A DNA stretch of 64,000 nt, taken from IMG/VR virus record IMGVR_UViG_3300021962_000091, positions 1 through 64,000 of that record, one strand, 5' to 3'. This DNA comes from a virus. Of the stretch, positions 1 to 8,317 are shown piece after piece. How positions within the stretch are numbered: the first letter of the stretch is position 1; the number at the start of each line of letters is the position of its first letter. The notes beneath the pieces were generated by a model. It was given only the letters and a program-made list of their open reading frames with translations, did not search any database and was not told where the DNA came from. The position numbers were made by a program, and so were the translations under genes.

Positions 1-929
1 GTCACATTACTAATACGCAAGATGCGGTTGGCGGCATCCCACGACACGACCGTTCCCGTCGCGGTCGCGTCCGCCAACGTCCCGCCTTGAAAGACGTGCT
101 CTCCGACATCATACGTGCCCGAGCCGTCGGTTGCGGACAACTCCAAATCCATCTGGTATTCGTATTGCTGTGCATAGGCATCAACGTCAGGGTCACCCGT
201 TTCCAATACTTCGTGACTATACGTCCATGCTTCGCACGACACATCATAGAACGTCAGTTTCCCTAATGGATAAAATTGACCCTGCGCCTGCTCGTGCTGT
301 ATAAACTTGATTTCCATAATCACACTCAACGGGGCAGGAAAATAAATTAAATCCCCTTCCATTGGGCGTGCAGGCGCCACGGGTAAGTCCGCCGCGACGG
401 GCACCGAAAAGTATTCTGCGGTGACCGCGGCCGTAAATGGTGCGCTGACCGTCAACTTGGTGTTACTGACAATACTGACAATGGTGCGCGTTTGCCCACT
501 ACTGGTGGTGGTGATTTGATCGCCGGCGCGCAGCTCCTTTTTGAACTTGGTGTTGTTTCCCGTGACTTCGGTTTCGTTGACCGCCGCGGTAATTTGTCCC
601 GTGGTGCGACGCGCCGCCGGAATAATCTCCTCGAACCGTTCGCGTGAAATCATCAGGGTCATCTTATCATCGACGCGCAATCCAAACTTACTCAAAAAGT
701 CACCTTGACCATCCCATCCTTGCACGTTTTTTAAATACACTTCAATCGGATACGTCTGCGTGAACTTACTAAGAATGTCCTCATTGTAGAGAGTATCTTC
801 TCGCCGCATCGAGCGGGGCATATAAATGACATCCAAGCCATGAAACTTGATGGCTTCCGTCATCAGATTTTGAAGGAGCGTCTGTTCGTTTGTATCATTC
901 CACCAGCGAACGTAGGAGTTTGTCGGCAT
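1..929 (-). CDS. 14: Neck protein gp14 (partial, C-terminus off the window)
   Basis: Head-tail neck protein that works with gp13 to close the filled head and prepare it for tail joining. The minus-strand frame starts at an ATG at 929 (MPTNSYVRWWNDTNEQTLL) behind a GGAG ribosome site and stays open to the window edge, giving about 309 residues with no stop. The N-terminus, with its Asn-Glu-Gln-x-Leu stretch, the 'GLDVIYMPRSM' segment and a region 'TYPIEVYLKNVQGWDG', follows the gp14 pattern of aquatic T4-like phages. T4 gp14 is 256 residues, so this version is longer. The extra length appears as a central insertion with a TGNNTKFKKELRAGD segment that resembles the small beta modules seen elsewhere in this phage. 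It lies 10 bases after gp13, as in T4. The gp14 call rests on recognition and synteny. Confidence 0.8.
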   Translation of the reverse strand, partial: MPTNSYVRWWNDTNEQTLLQNLMTEAIKFHGLDVIYMPRSMRREDTLYNEDILSKFTQTYPIEVYLKNVQGWDGQGDFLSKFGLRVDDKMTLMISRERFEEIIPAARRTTGQITAAVNETEVTGNNTKFKKELRAGDQITTTSSGQTRTIVSIVSNTKLTVSAPFTAAVTAEYFSVPVAADLPVAPARPMEGDLIYFPAPLSVIMEIKFIQHEQAQGQFYPLGKLTFYDVSCEAWTYSHEVLETGDPDVDAYAQQYEYQMDLELSATDGSGTYDVGEHVFQGGTLADATATGTVVSWDAANRILRISNV

Positions 930-939
930 AGACAGTCTC

Positions 940-1911
940 CTACATCACAAGAAATTCTGGCGGTAGCTCAAACTTGGCCTGAATTGTTTCTTCGAGTTGT
1001 TGCACTTCGCGGTTCCCTTCGTCGTAAATGGCACGACCATTGAGCGTGACCCCGCCAGGCATCTGCACCCCTTCATACTTCACAAGATTTTGTCCCCATT
1101 GTTTCTTGACCAAGGCCGTCGCATAGTCACGCAGGAATCGATCGGACCAGATTTTTGTGTAGTCGTTGGGATTGAGAATGCGCTGGGCTTCGACGACCAC
1201 AAAATCGCCGGCCTTGACGCGTTGCTGCCAGTCAATATCCAAATACAATTTATTGACGTAGCGATTGAACCGTAACTGCGTGTCACCAATAAACAAGTCA
1301 TTGAGCATTTCCATGTGAGAGCGGGTCAAGAAATATGAAATCACACTACTGCTGGACAGCCAACTCAAGTCATTCATCAAGAACTGATAGTTCCATGAAA
1401 ACAATCCCGTGCCGCGGTCCACTGCGAACCCATCGAGGGCAAGCACGCGATAGATGTTCAATACAAGGTCGGAGATAGGAATATATTGATTATCCCAATC
1501 ACCCGTGTTTACCGCACTGACTATTCCCGAGGCATTGGATGTTTGACCCACCAATGTCTCTCCCACGCGAAACACTTGGTTTTGATTGACCCGTGCATAC
1601 GTAAACATTACAGAGGTATTTGACGACTGCACGAACACCTTGGCGGCGGTGTTGCTCGTCTGACCAATTACCAGTTCGTTATTGCTAAACGTGCCGGTGG
1701 TATTGGTCGTAAAGACCACATTCGAATAGGAGATTTGATGCTTGAGGTAGACCTTCTCGGACGCCCCAAAGTGATAATCTTGAAAAAAGGCGAGCGCATC
1801 ATCGATACGCTCTTCCAATTGGTCATCCGCCACGTTGACTGTAATAACGGGCTCTCCTAACCGACGCTTGATGTAGGTTTTGAGCTGTGTGCGCGTAGTC
1901 GGTAATGCCAT
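940..1911 (-). CDS. 13: Neck protein gp13
   Basis: Component of the neck with gp14. The 323-residue product (T4 gp13 is 309) begins MALPTTRTQLKTYIKRRLG and continues with 'ITVNVADDQLEERIDDALAF' and a 'DYHFGASEKVYLKHQI' stretch, a pattern I recognise from gp13 of cyanophage-type T4 relatives. A beta-rich insertion at about residues 65-125, with 'GQTSN' repeated twice, is probably species-specific decoration. The ATG lies only 6 bases after a CTAAATA late-promoter motif and no Shine-Dalgarno sequence is visible, so the late transcript may be essentially leaderless. gp14 follows after 10 bases, so the two are probably co-transcribed. Confidence 0.85.
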   Translation of the reverse strand: MALPTTRTQLKTYIKRRLGEPVITVNVADDQLEERIDDALAFFQDYHFGASEKVYLKHQISYSNVVFTTNTTGTFSNNELVIGQTSNTAAKVFVQSSNTSVMFTYARVNQNQVFRVGETLVGQTSNASGIVSAVNTGDWDNQYIPISDLVLNIYRVLALDGFAVDRGTGLFSWNYQFLMNDLSWLSSSSVISYFLTRSHMEMLNDLFIGDTQLRFNRYVNKLYLDIDWQQRVKAGDFVVVEAQRILNPNDYTKIWSDRFLRDYATALVKKQWGQNLVKYEGVQMPGGVTLNGRAIYDEGNREVQQLEETIQAKFELPPEFLVM

Positions 1912-1917
1912 ATACGG

Positions 1918-1924
1918 TATTTAG
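1918..1924 (-). promoter_or_regulatory. Late promoter motif CTAAATA before gp13
   Basis: CTAAATA on the minus strand ends 6 bases before the gp13 ATG. At the usual T4 late-promoter geometry, transcription would begin at or next to the start codon. Confidence 0.6.
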
Positions 1925-1968
1925 TGTTTTGCCACCCGACGCAGCGTGGACCTCGGCGGTAAAAGGGT

Positions 1969-3072
1969 CTACTGCTCCGATGGGTCTACTTCAACAAACG
2001 GGACGATGGGTTTGAACGATACCGACGCGTCGTCCTGTTGTGCCGCGAGTTCCTCCATCGCAGCGGTGCCATGCACATATGCACTATTCGCTTTGAGTTT
2101 TTCTTTGGTTTCTTCGAGCCGCCGTAGTCGCTCTTCCCTGTATTGTAATGCGTTGGCATACAGCTCGTCAAACTTGTCCTGATGCACATCTTTGAGCATG
2201 GCGACCGACCGATCCACCACACTCTGTCCCCATTCCAAATACCCGTCAAAGAAGTCTACTCCAGCCGGAGTCAACTTGGCATGCTGACGAATTTCCGCCA
2301 ACCCATCTTCAATTTTGGGTAAATTACCCATTAAATAAAATGAGGAGGCTTGTTGTGGAGTAATTTTCGCCTCGGGGTTTTTCGTATCGAACCCCGGCAA
2401 ATTCAATGCGCACTGCAAGTCGGCCTCACAAAACATAATCCACGAATACACGGCTTGCACCACAGCGGACATTGGTCGTTTGATATCCCATCGAATGGGC
2501 GAATCATACAGTTCGTCTGGGCCATTCAGTAACAACTGGTTGTCGTGTGAATCGATTTCAATACCAATTGACTCCAGTCGTGCATGACCCACTTCATGAT
2601 AGATGCCTTCCGAGCATCCTTGCCAATCATTCGCGGACACATAGACGGCATTCAGCACTAGCCCATGTGTATTACTATGTTCCCGTAGACAACTCTTTAT
2701 TTCGTAGTGACCCGACGCACAGCCACGTCCTTGACGATCCATAAACTTGGCCCACTTCGCCCAGTATTCGTCCAAGAAATGTTGCAGCATATACCCACCT
2801 TCGGGCCAGGCCATCAAAAATCTATTGATGCCGGCCACAACCTCGGGGGTCATATATTCCATGCCATCTTTCATTGGATTTGACGGAGAGGCCACTTGAT
2901 CGGGAGTGTATTGTTTATCTTGACACACGGCAACCGCCCCATCGCACAGGGTCAGCTCGGTTGTAGGTGTGAGTTTTTTCCACCCATACTTTTCACGTAA
3001 AATTTCTCCAATTACGTGTGAATCATATCCATCAGCTTGGGGTTTGGCAACCCGTTTCCATTCAATTTGCAT
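1969..3072 (-). CDS. Putative HExxH-type 2-oxoglutarate-dependent peptide beta-hydroxylase
   Basis: The 367-residue protein carries YHEVGHARL (HExxH at residues 159-163). About 25 residues later comes 'LYDSPIRWDIKRPMSAVVQA', then an aromatic helix 'VYSWIMFCEADL'. This order (HExxH, then Ser-Pro-x-Arg, an Arg-Pro, and a hydrophobic helix) is how I remember the aKG-HExxH peptide beta-hydroxylase family associated with radical SAM RiPP clusters. Those enzymes use iron and 2-oxoglutarate. A plain zinc metallopeptidase is the main alternative, because HExxH alone does not separate them. The start is set at the second ATG of an ATGATG pair because GAGG lies at good spacing and the longer reading needs a TTG. 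A perfect TATAAATA lies upstream. It sits downstream of a His-x-Asp repeat protein and in the same block as two radical SAM enzymes, which suggests that the repeat proteins are its substrate. Confidence 0.6.
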   Translation of the reverse strand: MQIEWKRVAKPQADGYDSHVIGEILREKYGWKKLTPTTELTLCDGAVAVCQDKQYTPDQVASPSNPMKDGMEYMTPEVVAGINRFLMAWPEGGYMLQHFLDEYWAKWAKFMDRQGRGCASGHYEIKSCLREHSNTHGLVLNAVYVSANDWQGCSEGIYHEVGHARLESIGIEIDSHDNQLLLNGPDELYDSPIRWDIKRPMSAVVQAVYSWIMFCEADLQCALNLPGFDTKNPEAKITPQQASSFYLMGNLPKIEDGLAEIRQHAKLTPAGVDFFDGYLEWGQSVVDRSVAMLKDVHQDKFDELYANALQYREERLRRLEETKEKLKANSAYVHGTAAMEELAAQQDDASVSFKPIVPFVEVDPSEQ

Positions 3073-3087
3073 CATCCACCTCAATTA

Positions 3088-3095
3088 TATTTATA
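3088..3095 (-). promoter_or_regulatory. Late promoter TATAAATA before the HExxH gene
   Basis: Exact T4 late consensus, 15 bases before the chosen start, with GAGG between. It gives the enzyme its own late transcription start. Confidence 0.7.
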
Positions 3096-3103
3096 TGGCG
3101 ATA

Positions 3104-4636
3104 TTACACAACTTCAGGTTTATCGATATGTGTTACGTCACTGTGCAGGTCCGTGTGAGCCGTGTCCGTGTGTAAGTCGGTATGGGCCGTGTCGGTATGA
3201 AGATCGGTATGCGCCGTGTCGGTATGAAGATCGGTATGTGCCGTATCTGTGTGTAAGTCAGTATGCGGTACATCGCTGTGCGTATTGACGAACGACACGT
3301 CGCTATGACTATTCACAAAGGACACGTCGGTGTGAGACACAACTTGCGCCACGTTTGTATGCGAACTACTGAACGGAGCATCGTAATGCGCATTACTGTG
3401 CGAACTACTGAACGGAGCATCGTAATGCGCATTACTGTGCGAACTACTGAACGGCGCATCATAGTGCAAGTTGCTATGCGAACTGCTGAACGGGGCGTCA
3501 TAATGCGCACTACTGAACGGCGCATCATAGTGCAGGTTACTATGTGAGTTAACGAACGGAATGTCCTCGTGGGGGTAATCCGTATACGCATTACCAAACG
3601 GTGTATCAGTATACGCATTACCAAACGGTGGACTGTTTGTATAACAGGTGCCGTCAGTGTGGTCGGCATACTCTTGCCACGACGACGGAAAATTAACTAG
3701 CGTATCGGTATAACAGCCATCGTTATGGGGATACTCATACGCCGGACCTTCATCGTCATGAAAAACTTCATACGTTGCCGGATGATCGCTATAATCACCA
3801 TACGCCACGTCATTGTGACTGTTTACGAACGCCACATCGTAGTGTGAGTCAATAAAGTAACTATCACTAAACGCCACATCGTAATGTGCATTGCTATGCG
3901 AACTACTAAACGGGGCGTCATAATGCGAACTACTGAACGGCGCATCATAGTGCAGGTTACTGTGCGAACTGCTGAACGGCGCATCATAGTGCAGGTTACT
4001 GTGCGAACTGCTGAACGGCGCATCATAGTGCAAGTTGCTATGCGAACTACTAAACGGGGCATCGTAATGGGCATCACTATGTGCAATGTCGGTATGGGCA
4101 TCACTATGCGCGGTATCGGTGTGGGCATCAGTGTGGGCCGTGTCGGTATGCGCATCCGAATGCGATACGTCGCTATGGCTATTCACAAAGGACACGTCAT
4201 TATGGCTGTTGACGAACGACACGTCATTGTGGGTGTTGACAAAGGACACGTCATTATGGCTGTTGACGAACGATACGTCATTGTGGGTATTCACAAATGC
4301 CGTATCATTGTGCGCCCAATGTTCGTGCTGTGCAGCTCCAATAAAATGCAACTGCCCATTAGCACTCGACGGCGCATAGGACGTTTCGATCCACATCGAC
4401 CCCGCCAATGCACCCGCGCCGGCACGGTCGGCGACATACGGGCCATCCACATATCGCTGAACCCCCGAGGCATCAATATAGTGAATGGTGTTTGCCGACA
4501 TCCACATCGATCCGATTGCGGCACCTGCGGGAGATGCAACAGACGTGCCTAAAAATCGAAACTGCGTGTTACTGGCATTCATCCAATGTAGGTAAGATCC
4601 GCTAACCCACATCGAACCATTTGCTTCATTCGCCAT
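3104..4636 (-). CDS. Aromatic-x-Asp repeat fibre protein A
   Basis: A 510-residue protein with two parts. Residues 1-105 hold three related modules starting GSMW (GSMWVSGSYLHW, GSMWMSANTIHYIDASG, GSMWIETSYAPSS), a style seen in phage fibre or adhesin heads. The rest is low-complexity repeats: HNDVSFVNS units of 9 residues, HYDAPFSSSHSNL units of 13, and HTDLHTDTA units of 9. I count about 44 His-x-Asp triplets, and much of the remaining sequence is Phe/Tyr/His-x-Asp/Asn/Ser (FVN, FSS, FGN, YTD, YGD, HSN). A central non-repetitive part (HPATYEV..., GTCYTNSPPFGN) is shared with the paralogue at 11738-12946. It lies 23 bases after a fibre-like gene and just before the HExxH gene. I infer a virion fibre, and a likely substrate for the neighbouring enzymes. 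A metal-binding fibre without modification is the alternative. Confidence 0.7.
   Translation of the reverse strand: MANEANGSMWVSGSYLHWMNASNTQFRFLGTSVASPAGAAIGSMWMSANTIHYIDASGVQRYVDGPYVADRAGAGALAGSMWIETSYAPSSANGQLHFIGAAQHEHWAHNDTAFVNTHNDVSFVNSHNDVSFVNTHNDVSFVNSHNDVSFVNSHSDVSHSDAHTDTAHTDAHTDTAHSDAHTDIAHSDAHYDAPFSSSHSNLHYDAPFSSSHSNLHYDAPFSSSHSNLHYDAPFSSSHYDAPFSSSHSNAHYDVAFSDSYFIDSHYDVAFVNSHNDVAYGDYSDHPATYEVFHDDEGPAYEYPHNDGCYTDTLVNFPSSWQEYADHTDGTCYTNSPPFGNAYTDTPFGNAYTDYPHEDIPFVNSHSNLHYDAPFSSAHYDAPFSSSHSNLHYDAPFSSSHSNAHYDAPFSSSHSNAHYDAPFSSSHTNVAQVVSHTDVSFVNSHSDVSFVNTHSDVPHTDLHTDTAHTDLHTDTAHTDLHTDTAHTDLHTDTAHTDLHSDVTHIDKPEVV
3125..4320 (-). repeat. Coding tandem repeats (27- and 39-base units) in fibre protein A
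   Basis: Nearly identical in-frame units encode the HNDVSFVNS, HYDAPFSSSHSNL and HTDLHTDTA blocks. Unit identity is high at the DNA level, so copy number could change by slippage or recombination. Confidence 0.85.
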
Positions 4637-4659
4637 ATGTTTGTGTCCCGTTTAATGAA

Positions 4660-5820
4660 CTATGTCGCCCACAAGTTAGTGCCAACCGGCAGCACAAAAC
4701 GGCCGTTCGTCGTATTTAGAGTCATTTTTGCATTGACCGTCGCGACACCCGAGCACAATAATGTGCTGCTGAGTGTGGTCGCTCCCGTGAACGTTTTCGC
4801 ACCGGCAAAACTCTGTGTGGTCGTATCCACCACACCATTGGCACTCGCACTCGCCGACGACAACCGCGCCAACGGCACAGTTCCTGTACTCAGCGCCGAG
4901 GCATTGATACCCGTGGTCGAAATTGTGGTGAGAAGTGTTCCATAGTTTGTTCCGTCGCTCGTCACTTCCCAGTTATCGCCCATTTCATTCCAACGGAGGT
5001 AGGTGTTCGCCGACGATCCGCGATTGATTTCAATACCCGCATTTTCTGAAGGTGCGGTAATTGCAGGCAAATCCGCATTCAGCGCAATGATGTTATCACC
5101 GATTTGCAGATTGGTAGTATTGATGTAGGTCGTGGTTCCACTGACGGTCAAGCTTCCGGTAATCGTCACATCTTGGGCGAACGTTGCGTTGCCCGAGACA
5201 CCCAGCGTACCCAGCGCGTTTGCCGCGCCGGTAATACTCACGGTGTTACTGAATGATGTAGTATTCTGGAATGTCTTGTTCCCCACAAAGGTTTGGGTGT
5301 TCGTATCTACGACGCCGTTCGCACTCGTGTTTGCTGATGTTAATCGATCAAGCGGTACTGTCCCTGTCGCCAAGTTACTGGCATTGGTATAGTAGGAACC
5401 CGGCTGACTGTTGAGGTTCGTCGCGTTGGTGGCCTGAGTGGCCGTCGTAGCACTATTGACGTTCAGTGCTCCTTCGCTCTTACCAAAGGCATAGGTGCTG
5501 TTGTTGGCTGTAATGAGCGTATAGGTGCCTGACAACCGACCATCGGGCACGGTACCCGTGGCTAACGCCGAGGCATTCATTGTCGTCAGAGATACGCCGT
5601 TTCCCGAAAACACATTGGCGGTGACGGTGCCATTGGCAGTCACGGTCACAATCGTCATGGTGCCGTTGATGGATACGTTCCCCGAACTGGTTGCCGGTGT
5701 CGCATTTTGTGCAACAAGAATGTATTCGCTTGTGTTACCAACGGCGGTAATAATTTGGTTAGTCGTATTGACCCACTGACCAAAGGTATTCGATAACTGA
5801 ACTTGTGACGGTAAGGGCAT
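4660..5820 (-). CDS. Tail-fibre-like protein A with VTG/TVP repeats
   Basis: A 386-residue Thr/Asn/Ala-rich protein. The N-terminus (NTFGQWVNTTNQIITAVGNT) and C-terminus (GRFVLPVGTNLW) match the paralogue at 12950-14347. Between them are repeated beta motifs: ASALATGTVPDGRLSG, NLATGTVPLDRL and ALSTGTVPLARL, and 'VSGNATFAQDVTITGSLTVSG'-type strands (quoted in part). Such repeats are typical of trimeric phage fibres and appendages. GGAG precedes the ATG and a CTAAATA motif lies 40 bases upstream. It is followed after 23 bases by the His-x-Asp repeat protein A, so the two probably form one appendage or one operon. No receptor-binding domain is identifiable. Confidence 0.65.
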   Translation of the reverse strand: MPLPSQVQLSNTFGQWVNTTNQIITAVGNTSEYILVAQNATPATSSGNVSINGTMTIVTVTANGTVTANVFSGNGVSLTTMNASALATGTVPDGRLSGTYTLITANNSTYAFGKSEGALNVNSATTATQATNATNLNSQPGSYYTNASNLATGTVPLDRLTSANTSANGVVDTNTQTFVGNKTFQNTTSFSNTVSITGAANALGTLGVSGNATFAQDVTITGSLTVSGTTTYINTTNLQIGDNIIALNADLPAITAPSENAGIEINRGSSANTYLRWNEMGDNWEVTSDGTNYGTLLTTISTTGINASALSTGTVPLARLSSASASANGVVDTTTQSFAGAKTFTGATTLSSTLLCSGVATVNAKMTLNTTNGRFVLPVGTNLWAT

Positions 5821-5858
5821 AGCGTCTCCAATAAAGAAGAATAATTGATATTCCTCTC

Positions 5859-6944
5859 TTATTTAGTATTGTGACTCGTTATACCCCAGACCTCATCGAA
5901 TAGTTGACGAATAAGACGGTGTGGTGCGGCAGCGCGCATTCGTGACTGTGCGTTTTTCGCAATCGTCACCGCCGCCGACTGATTATCCCGCAGTTCTCGA
6001 TACCGTGCCAACAGCGCAGCGGCGGCCGCTTTGGGGTCGCGGGGGCGTCCCACATTATCCGTTCCCCCCGGTGCGTCCACGGCGGCATAGTGCAAGTCGG
6101 GAATCAACGGCACCATCAGAGGATGTCGCGGATAAGTAAACCCGATGGTCGCGCACCCTAATGTCCACAGCTCATGCTCTCGATTACACCACGGACCCCC
6201 CGCCAAAAATAAGTTCCAGCGATGCTGACTGGCGAGCTTCCACCAGTCCTCGCGGGCGAGCTTTTGATGGCGGTCCCACATAACCACTTCCTCGGGCGCA
6301 AGGTCATATAAGTACAACCCCACCTCACGCCAAGGGCGGCGTTCCCCTGACTCGTTAGTATAGGAATACGAATACGTCTCGGACGAACCAATAGTGCCGG
6401 CAAAAAACAACCGCAAGTCGGTCGCAGTTTCGGCGGGTAATGCCGGTAATGCATCCGCATACGCCACGGTCTCATCGGGATACATGGTAAAATACCCAAA
6501 GGGTCGATATTTTTCTGGAGCTTTGGTATGCTGATACACCCAGTCGCGTTCATACATGGTCATATAGACCGCGAGACACTTGGGGCTGGCCGACCATTCA
6601 CGACCAAACGTCGGATAGTCCTGCATGTCGATGAGACAAAACGTATCCGAGTCTACCTCTCGAATACAGACGACATCACTATTATACACCCCACGGGTGG
6701 TAATGCCATCAGAGATAAAAGATGAGATGTAATGTTCGTCGCGGTCGGGTGGCGCGATGGACTCTCCCGTAACTTCATATCCACAGGCATGAAGATATTG
6801 CGCCATCTCCGCGACGAGCACATAGTTATAGCGGCGATGCTGGTGCAACAGTGTCGTCGGAAGTTGATACACATTTCCGTCTGGCAATAGAATATCACCA
6901 GGCGGAAACGCATGAACATCATACGAGGTAATATGAAATTTCAT
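5859..6944 (-). CDS. Glycosyltransferase-like protein
   Basis: A 361-residue protein. The C-terminal half has an arrangement typical of exostosin-like or GT-B glycosyltransferases: 'LFFAGTIGSSETYSY' (strand-Gly), 'FLAGGPWCNREHELWTLGC' and 'HPLMVPLIPDLHYAAVDA', followed by a helix. I recognise the last segment as similar to the nucleotide-sugar-binding end of several sugar transferases. The N-terminal half (MKFHITSYDVHAFPPGD...) is unfamiliar. The start codon lies 2 bases after the stop of the Cys/methyltransferase gene, and its ribosome site GAGGTAAC sits in that gene's last codons, so the two are translationally linked. Its place inside the modification block suggests that it decorates a fibre or peptide. 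Acceptor and donor are unknown. Confidence 0.5.
   Translation of the reverse strand: MKFHITSYDVHAFPPGDILLPDGNVYQLPTTLLHQHRRYNYVLVAEMAQYLHACGYEVTGESIAPPDRDEHYISSFISDGITTRGVYNSDVVCIREVDSDTFCLIDMQDYPTFGREWSASPKCLAVYMTMYERDWVYQHTKAPEKYRPFGYFTMYPDETVAYADALPALPAETATDLRLFFAGTIGSSETYSYSYTNESGERRPWREVGLYLYDLAPEEVVMWDRHQKLAREDWWKLASQHRWNLFLAGGPWCNREHELWTLGCATIGFTYPRHPLMVPLIPDLHYAAVDAPGGTDNVGRPRDPKAAAAALLARYRELRDNQSAAVTIAKNAQSRMRAAAPHRLIRQLFDEVWGITSHNTK
5860..5866 (-). promoter_or_regulatory. Late promoter motif CTAAATA for fibre A
   Basis: CTAAATA on the minus strand, overlapping the stop of the upstream glycosyltransferase-like gene and 40 bases before the fibre ATG. Confidence 0.55.
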
Positions 6945-6945
6945 G

Positions 6946-8316
6946 TTACCTCATATCAATAATACCTACAGCGACGTCACGGGCGGATTCGTTGCATATC
7001 ACGGTGAGTTGATCGACAGAAAACCCTGCCATCTCTACCCATTCCTGTAGTGGATGTTTTCGCAGGTTGTCCCCATACACATAGACAAGATGAAGTTTAT
7101 ACGGGTCGAGTGCGGCCCGCGTGGCCGTAGCTTCGTCCTCACTCATCTCCGTCAGTCGAACGGGGCACGATACCACGACGGTGCTATCCGGCTGAAACCA
7201 CTCGACCCACGTCAAATCTTGAATGCGCGCCGCACTCCATTTTCCGACTAACCCCGACTGCGCCGACGTGATAGCGGCCTCATTAATATCCACTCCACCA
7301 ATTTTAATGTCGGGTCGATTCAGCTTGAGTGTCTTGAGCAGACGACCGTTTCCGCATCCCAAATCAAGCACCGCACAATTTTCTGGGGCAAGAGTTTTCA
7401 ACTCGTGTAGAATCGGCGCGTGTGACTCTAACATGCCTGTATAGGAAGAAAATCCGTTATGCTTCCAAATATCTTCCGTGGGTTTGGAGTAGACCCCCTT
7501 GCGATGAAAATATCGTTTATCGGTCGGTGGTGCCCAATCGGTGCGCGTCGAAATCTTGAGTGCTGGTCCGACAATTTCACCGATACCATTGACGCCACTC
7601 CATCGAACCGGCCACGACAGCACCGCATCAATAATTTTTGCTTCTTCAACAAAGCCGTGCTTCTTGGCCGCCTCGCGCGTTTTTCGTCCAATTTCTACCG
7701 TGGCTTCACATTGGAATGAGCACGGCAAATGGGATACCCACCGAATCGCTTTCCACCGCCACAACATATTCGCTTCGATAGGACCATCCGCATTCCCCGT
7801 TTCGGCATACTGCTCCCATGTCGTATCCACCTGACCCGCGCCCCATGTGCGATGGAAAAATTCACGACAGCACTTAGGATAGCCCAAGACCTGACCGAGC
7901 ACTTCGTTATTGTGGGCAATGTCTGGGGTATTCGAGACGAGCGAGAGCACTTCGGGTCGCACAATCAGGACACGATACTCCCACGGCTTGGACGGATCAA
8001 ATCCCGACGCTCCACTGGCAGACGAGTATCCATCAGACGACTGTCGGTTGACTTGCGTCACCGGCACAGCGGTAAGTCCATGAGATGCCGCACGGGCGCC
8101 CACCGTCATCAATTGGTCGGGTCGCACAAACGTATACATGCCGGGACGAATGCCCTCAATGACGGTCAGCCATTCAATCTCCTCACGCGCTTTTGAGACT
8201 TTATCAAATAACGGAAGCCAATATTCTCGCTCGGTCATTGAGGCCCATGCCCATCGAGTCCACTCGGGCAACACGGGTCGGTTGGGGTCTAATACTGAAG
8301 TGGTAATTGCGGCCAT
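6946..8316 (-). CDS. Cys-motif domain fused to class I SAM methyltransferase
   Basis: A 456-residue two-domain protein. The N-terminal part contains 'GQVLGYPKCCREFFHRTWG' and then 'VSHLPCSFQCEATVEIGRK'. Paired CC and CxxxC motifs of this kind occur in a poorly understood family (it resembles DUF483, from memory) and could bind metal. The C-terminal part, from about residue 315, has the SAM-binding glycine loop VLDLGCGNGRLLKTL, then 'KIGGVDINEAAI' and a 'VVVSCPV' strand, a standard Rossmann methyltransferase. I chose the second ATG as start because AAGGA abuts the first one and is well spaced for the second. The gene begins 2 bases after radical SAM enzyme 1. This linkage suggests a further modification step (methylation) on the same substrate. 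The target residue is unknown. Confidence 0.6.
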   Translation of the reverse strand: MAAITTSVLDPNRPVLPEWTRWAWASMTEREYWLPLFDKVSKAREEIEWLTVIEGIRPGMYTFVRPDQLMTVGARAASHGLTAVPVTQVNRQSSDGYSSASGASGFDPSKPWEYRVLIVRPEVLSLVSNTPDIAHNNEVLGQVLGYPKCCREFFHRTWGAGQVDTTWEQYAETGNADGPIEANMLWRWKAIRWVSHLPCSFQCEATVEIGRKTREAAKKHGFVEEAKIIDAVLSWPVRWSGVNGIGEIVGPALKISTRTDWAPPTDKRYFHRKGVYSKPTEDIWKHNGFSSYTGMLESHAPILHELKTLAPENCAVLDLGCGNGRLLKTLKLNRPDIKIGGVDINEAAITSAQSGLVGKWSAARIQDLTWVEWFQPDSTVVVSCPVRLTEMSEDEATATRAALDPYKLHLVYVYGDNLRKHPLQEWVEMAGFSVDQLTVICNESARDVAVGIIDMR

Positions 8317-8317
8317 A

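Noticed and set aside
2-247. 81-codon minus-strand frame at the left edge
   Set aside because: It is a shadow of gp14, which is read in another frame across the same bases.
3125-4320. CRISPR-like array
   Set aside because: Repeats are in-frame coding units with no unique spacers.
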